From: Leptolyngbya sp. SIO1E4
GTDB lineage: Bacteria > Cyanobacteriota > Cyanobacteriia > Phormidesmidales > Phormidesmidaceae
Direction: 5' to 3'
Assembly (NCBI GenBank): GCA_010672825.2
Contig: JAAHFU020000002.1
Location: 1,996,001 to 2,060,000, forward strand
DNA: 64,000 bases
Part shown: piece by piece, positions 18,719 through 30,602 of the stretch
Numbering within the stretch: the first letter of the stretch is position 1
Layout of the letters: the number at the start of each line of letters is the position of its first letter
Position numbers and translations under genes: made by a program
The notes under the pieces: model-generated
The model's database searches: none
Told to the model about the DNA's origin: nothing
Seen by the model: only the letters and a program-made list of their open reading frames with translations

Positions 18719-18967
18719 ATGTTTCAAGCCCCCAATCAGGGCGCAACAGCGCTTCCCTTTTCACCTGCCCCTGAGGTGCCCACACCCGACTATGAATATG
18801 AAATTGTGCGCCATCTGCTCTTCGGCAGCCTCAGCGCAGTGCAAGCCACCATCAAACTTCTGCATAAACTCAACTATGCCGAGCCCAACGACTGGAGCCA
18901 GCCCATCTCAACCGGGCGCCCCAACGAAGTGATGGCAATTTTGACCAAGCGGGTGAGCGCCGCTTAA
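18719..18967 (+). CDS. Conserved cyanobacterial hypothetical protein
   Basis: The likely start is the ATG at 18719 (MFQAPNQGATALPF), giving 82 residues; a longer frame from 18656 overlaps the hairpin at 18622-18664 and is unlikely. The core YEYEIVRHLLFGSLSAVQAT, then IKLLHKLNYAEPNDWSQP and RPNEVMAILTKRV, has the look of a conserved small cyanobacterial protein with a helical centre. I know of no function. The gene follows a leader-like frame and hairpin on the same strand and is convergent with exonuclease III. Confidence 0.75.
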   Translation: MFQAPNQGATALPFSPAPEVPTPDYEYEIVRHLLFGSLSAVQATIKLLHKLNYAEPNDWSQPISTGRPNEVMAILTKRVSAA

Positions 18968-19060
18968 CTGAAGAGCCGGTGCAGACCCGAACGTGTTTGG
19001 CAAAGGGCTACAGCTTTGCTTACCCTGCCAACAACATCTTGGGCTCTGCACCAAGACTGA

Positions 19061-19846
19061 TTAAATCTCCACAATGACGGGGGTATGGTCACTGGGTTTT
19101 TCGAGCTTGCGAGGTTCGATATCGATGGTGCAGTTAATGGCGCGATTGTAGAGAGCAGGCGATAGATAGTGATGATCAATGCGCCAGCCACGATTGCGGC
19201 GAAAAGAGGCAGCACGGTAGTCCCACCAGCTGAAGTGCCCCCCTTCTTCAGTAAATTTGCGAAACGCATCTTTGAGCCCCAGAGACAGAATATCTTGCAG
19301 GGTTTCTCGTTCCTTGGGGGAAGACATAATGTGGGTTTCTTTGCCGTCTGGATCGTAGATATCCCGGTCTTCCAAGGCGATGTTGAAATCCCCACACACC
19401 AGCAACGCTGCATGATCGGCGAGTAGGGTTTCTAGATAAGTCCGCAACACGCCCAGCCAGCGTAGCTTATAGTCATATTTTTCGCTGCCAATTGAGGAGC
19501 CGTTGGGCACATACAGGTTAATAAGACGCACACCGTCCAAGACGCCAGTGATGACTCGCTTCTGCTCATCCAGATCGCCAACGGTTTCCGCACCGACGAT
19601 GGGCGTGAATCCCATGCTGACCTGCTCTAAAGGTTCACGGCTGAGCATCGCAACGCCGTTGTATGCCTTTTGACCGCTGATGTAGACCTGATAACCCAGG
19701 GATTGTAGCGGTTCGAGGGGAAAGTCTTTATCGACCACTTTGGTTTCTTGCAGGCAAAGCACATCTACAGGGTTGGCCGTTAGCCAATCCACTACGTGAG
19801 TCAGGCGGGTGCGAACAGAGTTGACGTTCCAAGTGGCAATTTGCAT
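19061..19846 (-). CDS. xth: Exodeoxyribonuclease III (AP endonuclease family)
   Basis: The 262-residue product starting MQIATWNVNSVRTRL shows the Exo III motifs in order: CLQETKV (metal-binding Glu), GVAMLSR, LINLYVPNGSS, VCGDFNIA (Asp and Asn), FSWWDYRAASFRRNRGWRID and the terminal KPSDHTPV with the catalytic His. It repairs abasic sites and trims 3' ends in base excision repair. The ATG at 19846 fits the family; 48 extra codons reach back to 19990 without family resemblance. It is divergent from the gene at 20000. Confidence 0.96.
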   Translation of the reverse strand: MQIATWNVNSVRTRLTHVVDWLTANPVDVLCLQETKVVDKDFPLEPLQSLGYQVYISGQKAYNGVAMLSREPLEQVSMGFTPIVGAETVGDLDEQKRVITGVLDGVRLINLYVPNGSSIGSEKYDYKLRWLGVLRTYLETLLADHAALLVCGDFNIALEDRDIYDPDGKETHIMSSPKERETLQDILSLGLKDAFRKFTEEGGHFSWWDYRAASFRRNRGWRIDHHYLSPALYNRAINCTIDIEPRKLEKPSDHTPVIVEI

Positions 19847-19999
19847 GGGGTTTGAGATGAAAAGAGACGTTAGGGAGCGATCGCGCAGGCATCGCCATAA
19901 GACTGAAAACATCAATCTCCCCATCATGTAGATGGTGTCACATAGCGGGTATGGGGAAAAGCCTGGCACAATGCCAGAAACACCCTGCACGGTTTATTG

Positions 20000-20314
20000 A
20001 TGTCTGCTTTTGAGAAACCCTTAGAAGGTGAGGCGCTGATTAAAGAAGTATGCCGCCGCATCCGTGTGGCTCGCAGCTATTGGGATGCCCACAACAATGC
20101 CGCCTGCCGTAAAGAACGAGAACGCGCCCTGGCCCTCTACAACACCCTCTCTAAGCCCGAAAAAGAGAAAATCCCCCAGGTATTGCGGGTGTGGTTGCGG
20201 TATCGCAGCGAAAAATACTTTGGGGATCACCGGACAGCGCCAGGTAGCGATCGCAAAACCCGTAAAACAGCAGCGAAGCGATCGCCGCGTTCAAAGCGTT
20301 CAAAGCGGCGCTAG
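20000..20314 (+). CDS. Conserved hypothetical protein with basic tail
   Basis: The 104-residue product starts at the ATG at 20000 (an in-frame TTG lies three bases earlier). The helical body (LIKEVCRRIRVARSYWDAHN, then ERALALYNTLSKPEKEKIPQ and VLRVWLRYRSEKYFG) is followed by a Lys/Arg-rich tail (KTRKTAAKRSPRSKRSKRR). The tail suggests binding to nucleic acid. It shares a short promoter region with the divergent xth gene. I do not recognise a named family; similar cyanobacterial proteins of this type are uncharacterised. Confidence 0.72.
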   Translation: MSAFEKPLEGEALIKEVCRRIRVARSYWDAHNNAACRKERERALALYNTLSKPEKEKIPQVLRVWLRYRSEKYFGDHRTAPGSDRKTRKTAAKRSPRSKRSKRR

Positions 20315-20538
20315 CCATTGCAATAGATGAACAACTGCAAAGAACCCAATCGCTCTGTAGTGATCCCGACTAACTCGTGAAAAAGACCTCGATAGACTCA
20401 TTAAAATTAAGGCTGATGAATGGCAGTGGCAATCACTCAAGCGCTTTTCAGACAGCCATTGCAAACCCTAGAGAACACAATGAGTCACCTCAGTTCATGT
20501 TTCTAAACCGCTTCAGTGTGATTCAGCATGATTTGAGC

Positions 20539-20630
20539 GTGTCTTAACGACACTTGATGCTGCGACAGCATTTAGCCTCCTTGGGCTAAGTGCCGTGTGT
20601 GCTTAAGCTTCCTGGGCTGTGAAACCCCAG
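20539..20630 (+). ncRNA. Cluster of four small hairpins (candidate structured RNA)
   Basis: Four stems follow each other: GTGTC-TTAAC-GACAC (20539-20553), ATGCTG-CGA-CAGCAT (20557-20571), TTAGCC-TCCTTG-GGCTAA (20572-20589) and CTGGG with CCCAG (20612-20630). The density is high for a 439-base gap (20315-20753) that holds no gene. This may be a small RNA or the long 5' leader of the gene at 20754. No known RNA family was recognised. Confidence 0.35.
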
Positions 20631-20753
20631 TAGGCACCAACTACCGATTCAGCGTTCCAACGAAAATAGTTTGCTGAAGAAAAAAGTTCACTATCGTGAC
20701 TATGAATGGCCATCGTGCCATCACTTTAACCAGCTACCGCTAAAGGATTCACC

Positions 20754-20990
20754 ATGAACATTGAGAGATCGACGAGTGCATCGACGGGCCTCCCCGTTCA
20801 AGCTATGTCTTACAGGCATGTCAAACGTTTGGTTGAGCAAGCCTCTTCTGACGGTCTCTTAACCCGCGAAGAAGACGACAGCATCTTAGCGGCGATCGTA
20901 TCGAGCCAAAGCCCCACGGCTGAGATGTGTGCTCTTTTCAGATCTCTGCAGGAGCAAGTTTGGGATGGTGAGTTGATCTTAGAGACATGA
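20754..20990 (+). CDS. Conserved hypothetical small protein
   Basis: The 78-residue product contains SYRHVKRLVEQASSDGLLTR, EEDDSILAAIVSSQSPTAEM and CALFRSLQEQVWDGELILE, a compact helical pattern seen in small uncharacterised cyanobacterial proteins. AAAGGA lies 8-13 bases upstream of the ATG. No motif for catalysis or metal binding is present. It follows the hairpin cluster at 20539-20630 on the same strand. A 1-kb gap follows. Confidence 0.7.
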   Translation: MNIERSTSASTGLPVQAMSYRHVKRLVEQASSDGLLTREEDDSILAAIVSSQSPTAEMCALFRSLQEQVWDGELILET

Positions 20991-22009
20991 GCCTTAAACG
21001 GGCCGTAATGATGCTCAGGTTACCCGTACAATAAGCTCCAATTGTGGGGTTTACACTGGCTGTCATGACAGCTTGTCAGCAGTGTGTTTAATCCCTTGCA
21101 AGAGGTGAAATGCTTGCCAGCTCTGTGGTTGGTGATATTTTAGGTGCTTTGTGATTGGCATCTTTGCACCTTAAATTTGAATGGATGCAATGAATGCGCA
21201 GAATTCAAGCTACCATTAAAAAATAATAGATTTCAATCTAATTTTTTTTGATATATTGATTAGGCACTTTACCTTAAGAACCGCTGCCCAAGAATTTATT
21301 AATGCGGTCGTCATGGTAACAGCAAATGTTCAAGTGCTCTACCAATTTATCAAAACTTTCTGAAAGGCTTGATAAGTTCAAGGGATCTGGCAAGATCTGG
21401 ATGCAAGTTAAACTGAATGCGGGTTGATTTGCAACTATTAAGCATAGTTAGCAAAAATGTGAGGCTAAGCGCTCAAGGGCTTAGGGGGAGGTAGGTGTCT
21501 CTCCATGGGGTGTTTGTCAGGGAGCTTTTACATTTCCCTGCTTCACTAATGGTTGATGCCCTTAAAACTTGCCTTTTTTAGATTACCGAGGGCCAGTAAT
21601 TGGGCGATCGCGATTGTGGGTTTCTCCATGCTTGCTATGGGGAATGCTTTCTTTTAAGACCAGGTGCCCTTCCCTGTCTCTTTAACGTGTTGATTGCTTC
21701 CATTTGTGGGTTGACGGCGACCGATGGTATCCGTTAGTAGTTTAATTTCTGAGCACTGTTATTTCCGGATCATGGGATACCCAGGCTGGAAAACATCATC
21801 GCTGCCTTGCTTTCATGCTTCATGGCCATCAACTGACTGGAGTTAATGGAATAATGCTGCGATGTTTCGCTGTGCGATCCCACGACCAACGAGAGTCCCT
21901 GAGCCAACATCTCAGGCAGAAAGCGTTGCTTCCCCAGGCCGTCAGCCTATGTTAACGGCGCTAATTCAAAGCATCGGCCTCATCAACAGGGGTTACTCTC
22001 TGTCCGTCT
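20991..22009. other. Long gene-free region (1 kb)
   Basis: No credible gene was found in either strand. A nested fold at 21053-21085 has outer stem ACACTG/CAGTGT and inner hairpin GCTGTC-AT-GACAGC. The part at 21220-21280 is A+T-rich with an 8-T run and could hold promoters. A HIP1 site lies near 21605. The far end must contain the promoter of the MHYT kinase gene. Confidence 0.5.
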
Positions 22010-25000
22010 GTGCGATTTAGCCAATCAATGGTCTGCAGTTTTATGCCGTATCCCTTAGACACGGGTTATAACGTCCAACTGGTTATTCTTTCCGTTGCAA
22101 TCTCAATGCTGGCCTCCGGCGCAGCCCTAGAACTGGCTGGGCGAGTGACTGAACCTCAGGGGCGGGCTCAGGTGAGGTGGCTGATCAGCGGAACGGTTGC
22201 CCTGGGGATCGGTATCTGGGCAATGCATTTTATTGGCATGCTGGCCTTTCAGCTACCATTGGCGGTTCATTACAACTTTTTTACCATCCTGCTTTCGATC
22301 GTGCCAGCCCTGGCAGGGGCAGGGCTGGCACTCTTGTGGGTCAGTCGTTCAGCCGTTAAATGGCTAAAGCTTCTGGGGGGAAGCCTCTTCATGGGTGGAG
22401 GCATTGCGACGATGCACTACTCCGGCATGGCCGCCATTCGTACGACCGCTAACCTGGAGTACGATCGCTGGCTTGTGGCTTGTTCCATCTTGGTGGCGAT
22501 CGCAGTTTCCTTGGCCGGGCTCTTTTTAGTGCTCCAGTCCGCTGAAGAAAGACCCTCCCTTCCCCTCTGGAGAAGGCTTCTGTCCGCGATCGTCATGGGG
22601 GCCGCGATCCCCCTGACGCACTACATTGGCATGGCGGCGGCGCGGTTTATGCCTACCCGCAATACGATACTGGCCGCTCATTTACAGCCGCCTGAAAACT
22701 CAGCGATGTTGGCGATCGCTGTGGTCGTCGGCACCCTGATTGTTTTAGGCTTAACCCTGCTGACAGCTTGTTTTGATCGACAGCTGTCTACCCAGATCAG
22801 CTATACCGAAACGCTCAAGGCAGATCAAGACTATCTGAAAACGATCCTGCAAGGCATTCAGGTCGGGGTCTTGGTCATCGAAGCCGATAATCAAATCGGG
22901 TTATCCAATCAAGCTGTCTTGGATCTGTTACATCTATCAACGGAAACAGAGCTGCAGCAGCTGTGGAATCGCCTCATCACCGCAGAGCCAGAGGCAGACT
23001 GGGCCGATCCCTTTGAGGGAGCGCTGTTTCAGTCACTTCAGCCCATCTTGGGAAAAATTATTGCCAGACAATCCATTCAAAATAGTGTTGTTCAGGTGAC
23101 CCTGGCAGTCAACCAGTTCCCCCTCTCCCTACTCGTGAATGCGGTTCCGTTAACGCCATCAGAAACTGTAGAGACTCAGATGGTGTGTACCTTCAGCGAG
23201 ATTAGTCGCTTAAAGCAAACTGAAGACCGTCTGAAACAATCAGAAGCTAGATTTAAACAACAGGCGCAAGCCTTGCAACAGGCAAATACCGCTGCAGATC
23301 GCGCCAACGCAGAGCTTAGTCGCACTAATTTTCAGTTATTTCAGGTGGCGCAGCGAGAGCGGGCCACAGCCCTTGTGATTCAACGCCTGCGCCAAAGCTT
23401 GCAGCTAGAAACAATTTTTCAAATCACCACCCAAGAGCTCCGGCGGGCGATCACCTGCGATCGCGTTCTGACCTATCGCTTTAACCCCGACTGGAGCGGT
23501 CAGATCATTGCCGAATCGGTCGGGGCGGGGTGGTGCCCGTTACTGGCCGAGCCGGATGAAGCGGCCCCCTGGCGAGCCAATGTACTGGAAGAAGATCGCT
23601 GTATTGTCAACACGTTGACTGACTCAGCCAGTCAGCTGGAAGACACCTATCTGCAAGACACCCAAGGAGGCCTCTATCGACAAGGCATTGACTACATAGC
23701 AGTAGACGACATTTATACCCGTGACTTTAGTGCCTGCTACATAGAGTTTCTAAGAAGTTTTCAAGCCGCTGCCTATGTAATTGTCCCGATTTATTCTGGA
23801 CGCGACTTGTGGGGGCTACTGGCCTGCTACCAAAATTCCGGCTCGCGTGCTTGGCAGATTGATGAGATTCACATGGTGACCCGCGTTGGCGACCAGCTCG
23901 GTGTTGCCATTCAGCAGGCTGAACTCCTGCAGCGCACACAGCAACAGGCCCGCGAGCTGCAACTTGCCAAAGAAGCGGCAGACCGGGCTAGCCAAGCCAA
24001 AAGCGAGTTTCTGGCCAATATGAGCCATGAACTGCGAACGCCCCTCAATGCTATTCTCGGCTTTGCCCAACTCCTGGATCGAGATCCCAGCCTATCTAGC
24101 CACCATCAGCACTCTGTCGAAATCATCAACACCAACGGCGAGCACCTGCTCCGGCTGATTAATAACGTCCTCGAAATGTCAAAAATTGAGGCGGGTCAGT
24201 TACAGCTACAGCCCGAAGCATTTGAACTGCCCCGTCTGTTGCAAGAACTCCAAGATCTGTTGGGGCTTAAAGCTCAAAGTAAAGAGCTGACGCTCCAGAT
24301 TCTCCAAGCCCCCGAAGTTCCAATCTATGTCTGCACCGATCAGGGCAAACTGCGACAGATTCTATTAAACCTGTTGGGCAATGGCATCAAATTCACCGCC
24401 TCTGGCAGCGTTCGCCTAGAGGTTGCTTTGCTCAAAACAATGGATGCCCTGCAGCCTGATGATCACAACTCGATCACCTTACAATTCACCGTAGAAGACA
24501 CCGGTGTTGGAATCGCGCCTGAAGAGTTAGAGGCCCTCTTTCAACCATTCCAACAAACCCAATCAGGTATCAGGTTAGGCAAAGGCACGGGGTTAGGGGT
24601 TTCTCTGAGCCAACAGTATGTGCAGTTAATGGGGGGAGAATTAAAGGTAGAGAGCACCCTGAACCAAGGGACGCGGTTTACCTTCACCGTGCAGGCTGAT
24701 CGAGCGATGCCCCCAGCCCAGCGATCGCTGCCGACCCAACCCGGTAAAATCATTGGACTCGTGAATGACCAGCCCTGCTATCGCATCTTGATGGCAGAAG
24801 ACAACTCGGTCAATCAACTGTTGCTCAGAAAGATTCTGGCCCCCTTGGGGATGGAGCTGCGGGAAGCAGCCAATGGCGCAGAGGCTCTGGAAATCTGGGA
24901 AACATGGCAGCCCCATCTGATTTGGATGGATATGCGCATGCCGAAAATGGATGGCTACGAAGCCACCCGACGGATCCGAGAGGCAGAGCGCGATCGGGCT

Positions 25001-25432
25001 CTGTCGCCAACAATCATCGTTGCCCTTACTGCCACTGCCTTTGCCGAGAGCAAGTCAGCCATTCTGGCAGCAGGCTGCAACGATGTGCTGTACAAGCCCT
25101 TTAAGCGAGGAGAGTTATTTGCCACGATGAAGCGATACTTGAAGTTGCAATATCGCTACGAACCTCAAGTTTTGCTGCCAGATGAGACAGGATCCTCTCA
25201 AAAGATTGACCCCACCTGCTTGACAACGATGCCCACCCCCTGGCAACAAGCACTGCGACAGGCTGCCGCTCGATGCAGCGATGCCGAAATTTTGACCCTT
25301 TTAGAGCAAATTCCCCCAACACAATCTGCTTTAGCAGACGGGCTCAAGGAATTGGTCAGCGCCTTTCAGTTTGACAAGATTTTAGCGTTGATCGAACTCT
25401 CCTCCTACAGCGCCCCACCCCAAGGAAAATGA
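22010..25432 (+). CDS. MHYT-GAF hybrid sensor histidine kinase with receiver
   Basis: The N-terminal 250 residues are an MHYT membrane sensor with seven helices and the motifs MHFIGM, MHYSGM and THYIGM, thought to bind copper and sense a small molecule such as oxygen, CO or NO. A PAS-like region and a coiled coil (about 395-445) lead to a GAF domain (about 470-630) of cyanobacterial type, with [11 protein letters not shown]: a Cys at the place of the bilin-binding Cys, but followed by Tyr instead of His. Then come HisKA (His673 in [11 protein letters not shown]), HATPase_c ([22 protein letters not shown]), a receiver (Asp974 in [11 protein letters not shown]) and a short tail. The listed start is GTG; the ATG at 22028 or 22043 is equally possible. 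The kinase stands alone, so its output partner is unknown. Confidence 0.93.
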   Translation: MRFSQSMVCSFMPYPLDTGYNVQLVILSVAISMLASGAALELAGRVTEPQGRAQVRWLISGTVALGIGIWAMHFIGMLAFQLPLAVHYNFFTILLSIVPALAGAGLALLWVSRSAVKWLKLLGGSLFMGGGIATMHYSGMAAIRTTANLEYDRWLVACSILVAIAVSLAGLFLVLQSAEERPSLPLWRRLLSAIVMGAAIPLTHYIGMAAARFMPTRNTILAAHLQPPENSAMLAIAVVVGTLIVLGLTLLTACFDRQLSTQISYTETLKADQDYLKTILQGIQVGVLVIEADNQIGLSNQAVLDLLHLSTETELQQLWNRLITAEPEADWADPFEGALFQSLQPILGKIIARQSIQNSVVQVTLAVNQFPLSLLVNAVPLTPSETVETQMVCTFSEISRLKQTEDRLKQSEARFKQQAQALQQANTAADRANAELSRTNFQLFQVAQRERATALVIQRLRQSLQLETIFQITTQELRRAITCDRVLTYRFNPDWSGQIIAESVGAGWCPLLAEPDEAAPWRANVLEEDRCIVNTLTDSASQLEDTYLQDTQGGLYRQGIDYIAVDDIYTRDFSACYIEFLRSFQAAAYVIVPIYSGRDLWGLLACYQNSGSRAWQIDEIHMVTRVGDQLGVAIQQAELLQRTQQQARELQLAKEAADRASQAKSEFLANMSHELRTPLNAILGFAQLLDRDPSLSSHHQHSVEIINTNGEHLLRLINNVLEMSKIEAGQLQLQPEAFELPRLLQELQDLLGLKAQSKELTLQILQAPEVPIYVCTDQGKLRQILLNLLGNGIKFTASGSVRLEVALLKTMDALQPDDHNSITLQFTVEDTGVGIAPEELEALFQPFQQTQSGIRLGKGTGLGVSLSQQYVQLMGGELKVESTLNQGTRFTFTVQADRAMPPAQRSLPTQPGKIIGLVNDQPCYRILMAEDNSVNQLLLRKILAPLGMELREAANGAEALEIWETWQPHLIWMDMRMPKMDGYEATRRIREAERDRALSPTIIVALTATAFAESKSAILAAGCNDVLYKPFKRGELFATMKRYLKLQYRYEPQVLLPDETGSSQKIDPTCLTTMPTPWQQALRQAAARCSDAEILTLLEQIPPTQSALADGLKELVSAFQFDKILALIELSSYSAPPQGK

Positions 25433-25450
25433 CACGTGTTTTAAGGGGGA

Positions 25451-25530
25451 GGGGGTGTGGAGTATGGGATGCGAGTTGCAAGGCTGAAGCTCCTTGTAAG
25501 AGAACACAAGAAACTCAACCCCACACCCCC
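25451..25530. terminator. Large hairpin between convergent genes
   Basis: GGGGGTGTGG (25451-25460) pairs perfectly with CCACACCCCC (25521-25530). An inner stem TTGCAAGG/CCTTGTAA lies in between. The structure sits between the convergent ends of the kinase gene and thiC and may end both transcripts. It is followed by three CCTAAACCC-like units. Confidence 0.55.
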
Positions 25531-25593
25531 AAATCCCTTCCCCCCTACATTACCTAAACCCCCTAAACCCCCTAAATCATCCCTGAGAATTCC

Positions 25594-27380
<1,787 letters not shown>

Positions 27381-28883
27381 CTAATTAGAAACCTTGACAG
27401 CAGGAAACGACTCCGCCTCTCCATAGGCATGAATCTCACGACCTAGCTGACCAAAGTCAAATGCCTGGGTTTTACCCTGTTGAGCTTTGAGCTGAATCCA
27501 GATCAGGCAGATTAGCAACGATACGACGATAGGTACCGCGAAGCTTACGAGCAAATCCCCCGCAAAGGGTAGGGGATTCCAAGGGCTGAAGTCGGGCTTT
27601 GGGAAAAATAGGGCCCCTGTGCCGATGCCGACTAGGGTGCTCCAAACCGCCATGGGGCCAGTCAAACGACGGGCGTATAGGCCAAACAGCACTGGAAATA
27701 GTGCCCCGGCACAGACCAGGTCCGCCAGCAGAAACAGGTACAACACGTTATGGCCGCGTGCCGCGATCAAAATGGAGGGCACCCCCACGGCAACCGTCAA
27801 GATGCGAGATGCTCGCAAAATACCGTTGGACTGCATTGAGGGAAACAACCGCACCAGGTCAGTGGTGAAAACACTTGCGATGCCATTTAGCAGGGTATCT
27901 AGACTGCTCATCACCAGGGCCAGCACCAGCACGAGTACCGCAATGCTGACCCACCCCGGCAGCCCTAGCGCCTGAATCAATGAGAAAAAGGCGCGATCGT
28001 CGTTGAAGCCAAAATGCATGGCCATGATGCCGAGTAGCCCTGCAATAAACAAAATTGGCAGAATAATCACAAACGAGCTGAGGAAGGAGCGGCGTACTAC
28101 CTGATCAGTTTTGCAGGCATAGATCCGTTGCCAGTTGGCCTGGTTAAACATTTCGGCGGCGATGACGGCAATCACCAGCGTGGCCCCAAATTTAATACCG
28201 GGGCCGTGGGCCAAGGTCAATAGTTCAGGGGCCGTCTGGGTGACTGGAGCGATCGCCTCTCCCCAACCGCCCAGGGCCACGATCGCGACTGCAAAGCTGA
28301 GTAGCAGCAGGGGCACCATCACCGCAAACTGAATGGCATCTGTGAAGATGGTCGTTTCCAAACCGCCGACAGCGGTATAGATGAAAACCGCACTAATCAC
28401 CAGCAGGGCTGTGAGCCAGAGGGGCACCCCTGCCATCAATTCAACCGCTTTGGCGATCGCCGTCAGCTCCGCCGTCAGATACACAAACATGTAGAACACC
28501 ACAATGCCCAGGGTTACCAGGTACATGGTGTTGCCAAAGCGATGTAGCACATACTCATTCAATGAATGCCCCTGGGGCATTAAAAAGCGAATGCGGGTGC
28601 CCATAAACGCAAACAACGCTGCTGGCGTTGCCTGCCCAATGCAGTACCCCACAATTCCTGCAATACCGCTAGTCGCCCCGACTTCGGGCGGGCTAAATAG
28701 AATCCAGGCTCCCATCGCTGAGGCCACAATGGTCGCCAGGGCCATGCCCGTGCCGATGCGGTTGCGGCTGACCATATAGTCTTCCAGGGTAATGGCATGG
28801 CGGCTGGCCTGCAGCAGCCCTAGAAGTGTGAAAGTGGCAACCGTAATCAAGATGACGGCCAATGCCGTTGCACCAAGCGTCAT
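27381..28883 (-). CDS. Sodium:solute symporter (SSS family), probably a thiamine-pathway transporter
   Basis: The roughly 500-residue product has about thirteen membrane helices and the SSS family pattern (SRNRIGTGMALATIVASAMG, then YTAVGGLETTIFTDAIQF and SSLDTLLNGIASVFTTDL), similar to pantothenate/proline symporters. I chose the ATG at 28883 because AGGTG lies eight bases before it; the frame is open to an ATG at 28907. A complete TPP riboswitch sits about 225 bases upstream on the same strand, and thiC follows downstream. Riboswitch-controlled SSS proteins have been predicted as thiamine or precursor transporters (called ThiV in some lineages). Substrate is inferred from this control, not from the protein itself. 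Confidence 0.9.
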   Translation of the reverse strand: MTLGATALAVILITVATFTLLGLLQASRHAITLEDYMVSRNRIGTGMALATIVASAMGAWILFSPPEVGATSGIAGIVGYCIGQATPAALFAFMGTRIRFLMPQGHSLNEYVLHRFGNTMYLVTLGIVVFYMFVYLTAELTAIAKAVELMAGVPLWLTALLVISAVFIYTAVGGLETTIFTDAIQFAVMVPLLLLSFAVAIVALGGWGEAIAPVTQTAPELLTLAHGPGIKFGATLVIAVIAAEMFNQANWQRIYACKTDQVVRRSFLSSFVIILPILFIAGLLGIMAMHFGFNDDRAFFSLIQALGLPGWVSIAVLVLVLALVMSSLDTLLNGIASVFTTDLVRLFPSMQSNGILRASRILTVAVGVPSILIAARGHNVLYLFLLADLVCAGALFPVLFGLYARRLTGPMAVWSTLVGIGTGALFFPKPDFSPWNPLPFAGDLLVSFAVPIVVSLLICLIWIQLKAQQGKTQAFDFGQLGREIHAYGEAESFPAVKVSN

Positions 28884-29107
28884 AAACAACGCACCTCGTG
28901 ATTGCATGACAGGACGCTAGAGGTGGTTGGTTCAGTCGAATGGAGCAACCGAATGAGATGTCACGATGACGACAGCGGATGCTGCCAGCAAGTACAACCT
29001 AACTACCAGCCCTATGACTGACAGCTACAGGTTCATCTCTAACCGCTGACAACACCTATGAAGATGGTTCGCCGCTCGTCGTTTCGGTTTCGTAACCTCA
29101 ATCAACG

Positions 29108-29180
29108 CTTCCCTCCGCTGGTATTAACCAGGTCAGGTTCTGAGGGTATAATCTCAGCCCGATCACTCGGACACCCCTAG
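29108..29180 (-). promoter_or_regulatory. TPP riboswitch (THI element)
   Basis: On the minus strand the conserved parts occur in order: CTAGGGGTGTCCG (P1/P2 start), GGGCTGAGATTATACCCT with the CTGAGA core, AGAACCTGACCTGG with ACCTGA, then TTAATACCAGCGGAGGGAAG. This is a textbook thiamine pyrophosphate aptamer. It lies downstream of hemH and upstream of the symporter gene, which it should switch off when TPP is plentiful. The expression platform must lie within the roughly 220 bases before 28883. Confidence 0.96.
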
Positions 29181-29269
29181 CTTGCTAGCGATTGTAGCAC
29201 TCACCAGGTTCAGAGAAAGCCAGTGCCGCTAAGACTGCAACAAGACTGCAACAATAGCCGCTCAAAACT

Positions 29270-30433
29270 TTACAACAAACCCACCAGGTGCAGTGGCCCG
29301 TGGCCGCTCATCAGTTCTAACAGCAGAGCCAGAAAGCCCACCATTGCCAGACGCCCGTTCCATACTTCAGCAATGGGCGTCAAGCCCCATGCAGAGCGTT
29401 CCTGAGGATAAATTTTGACGGGTTTTTCGGTCTCAACAACATCGGCAAATAACAGGCGAGGCGCCCTCAGCGCTTCTGTTACCATCGCCGCCATGTCGTC
29501 AATAAACCCTGAATGGGTATTAAGAGCCGGGACTCGGCGAAAGGTTTCGATGCCGGACTCATCGGCAATTTCGCGATACTCAATGTCAATTTCTTGAAGT
29601 GTCTCAATGTGCTCAGACACAAAGCTAATGGGCACTACGACTAAATCCTTCACGCCGCTTTGGGCCAGGCCCTCAATCGCATCTTCAGTGTAGGGTTGCA
29701 GCCACTCCACCGGACCAACTCGACTCTGATAGGCCAGGGTGTGGGCATTGGGGCGTCCTAACGCCTGCATAATCAGGTCTACGCAGTGCTCAATTTCTCG
29801 CTGATAGGGGTCACCTGCTTCTTCGACATAGCTCACAGGCACGCCGTGGGCACTGAAAAACACATGACCCGTATTCGGATCTGGCAGCTGATCCAGTTCT
29901 TGAGCAATCAGCTCGGCCATTGCTCTGACATAGCCAGGGCGCGCATACCAGGACGGAATCACGGTATAGCGAATGTTGTCTAAGGAGGGGTCTTCCTTCC
30001 ACAGCCGCTGCAAGAGGCGGAAGCTAGATCCGCTGGTGCTGATAGAAAACTGAGGGTAGAGTGGCAAAATCACCAACTCTTCAATGCGATCGCGCTTGAT
30101 ACGGGCGATCGCCTCTTCAGTGAACGGGTACCAGTAGCGCATCCCGATATACACCTCGGCAGGCTGCTCAGCCTTCTCTAGACTCTGCTTGAGTGCATCC
30201 GCCTGCTGTTCTGTAATGCGTCGTAAGGGAGAGCCACCGCCAATTTGACCATAGTTTTGCTGAGATTGCTTGGCTCGACTGCTAGAAATAAACCAGGCGA
30301 GCGGCTTCTGGAGCCACGCCACTGGCAAACGAATAATCTCTGGATCAGAAAACAGATTGAACAAAAATGGACGAACGTCCTCTAGCTGCTCTGGCCCACC
30401 CAAATTCAGCAACAATACCCCTACACGGCCCAT
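29270..30433 (-). CDS. hemH: Ferrochelatase with C-terminal CAB helix
   Basis: Ferrochelatase inserts ferrous iron into protoporphyrin IX, the last step of haem synthesis. Typical stretches are [20 protein letters not shown] at the N-terminus, [50 protein letters not shown] (catalytic His) and [17 protein letters not shown]. The last 45 residues add a linker and a chlorophyll a/b-binding-like helix ([18 protein letters not shown]), found in cyanobacterial and plant type 2 enzymes and tied to thylakoid location and pigment balance. The length of 387 fits that form. It is divergent from pdxA and its 3' end lies 90 bases before the TPP riboswitch. Confidence 0.98.
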   Translation of the reverse strand: MGRVGVLLLNLGGPEQLEDVRPFLFNLFSDPEIIRLPVAWLQKPLAWFISSSRAKQSQQNYGQIGGGSPLRRITEQQADALKQSLEKAEQPAEVYIGMRYWYPFTEEAIARIKRDRIEELVILPLYPQFSISTSGSSFRLLQRLWKEDPSLDNIRYTVIPSWYARPGYVRAMAELIAQELDQLPDPNTGHVFFSAHGVPVSYVEEAGDPYQREIEHCVDLIMQALGRPNAHTLAYQSRVGPVEWLQPYTEDAIEGLAQSGVKDLVVVPISFVSEHIETLQEIDIEYREIADESGIETFRRVPALNTHSGFIDDMAAMVTEALRAPRLLFADVVETEKPVKIYPQERSAWGLTPIAEVWNGRLAMVGFLALLLELMSGHGPLHLVGLL

Positions 30434-30602
30434 GACAGTTGAGATCCTAAACTTCTAAGATTCTTAATAATTATCGTAACAATTGATTTCGCTGGCGGAT
30501 ACATCTGACACAAAACAAATTTCTAAAGAAGCGCAATTTTGTTGGCCAAATTAGTTAGAACATCGAGAATTTATTTATTTTAGACCACTGCTGTCATTTC
30601 TT

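Noticed and set aside
18964-19413. 149-codon minus-strand frame
   Set aside because: It overlaps the exonuclease III gene in another frame on the same strand; only the latter has conserved motifs.
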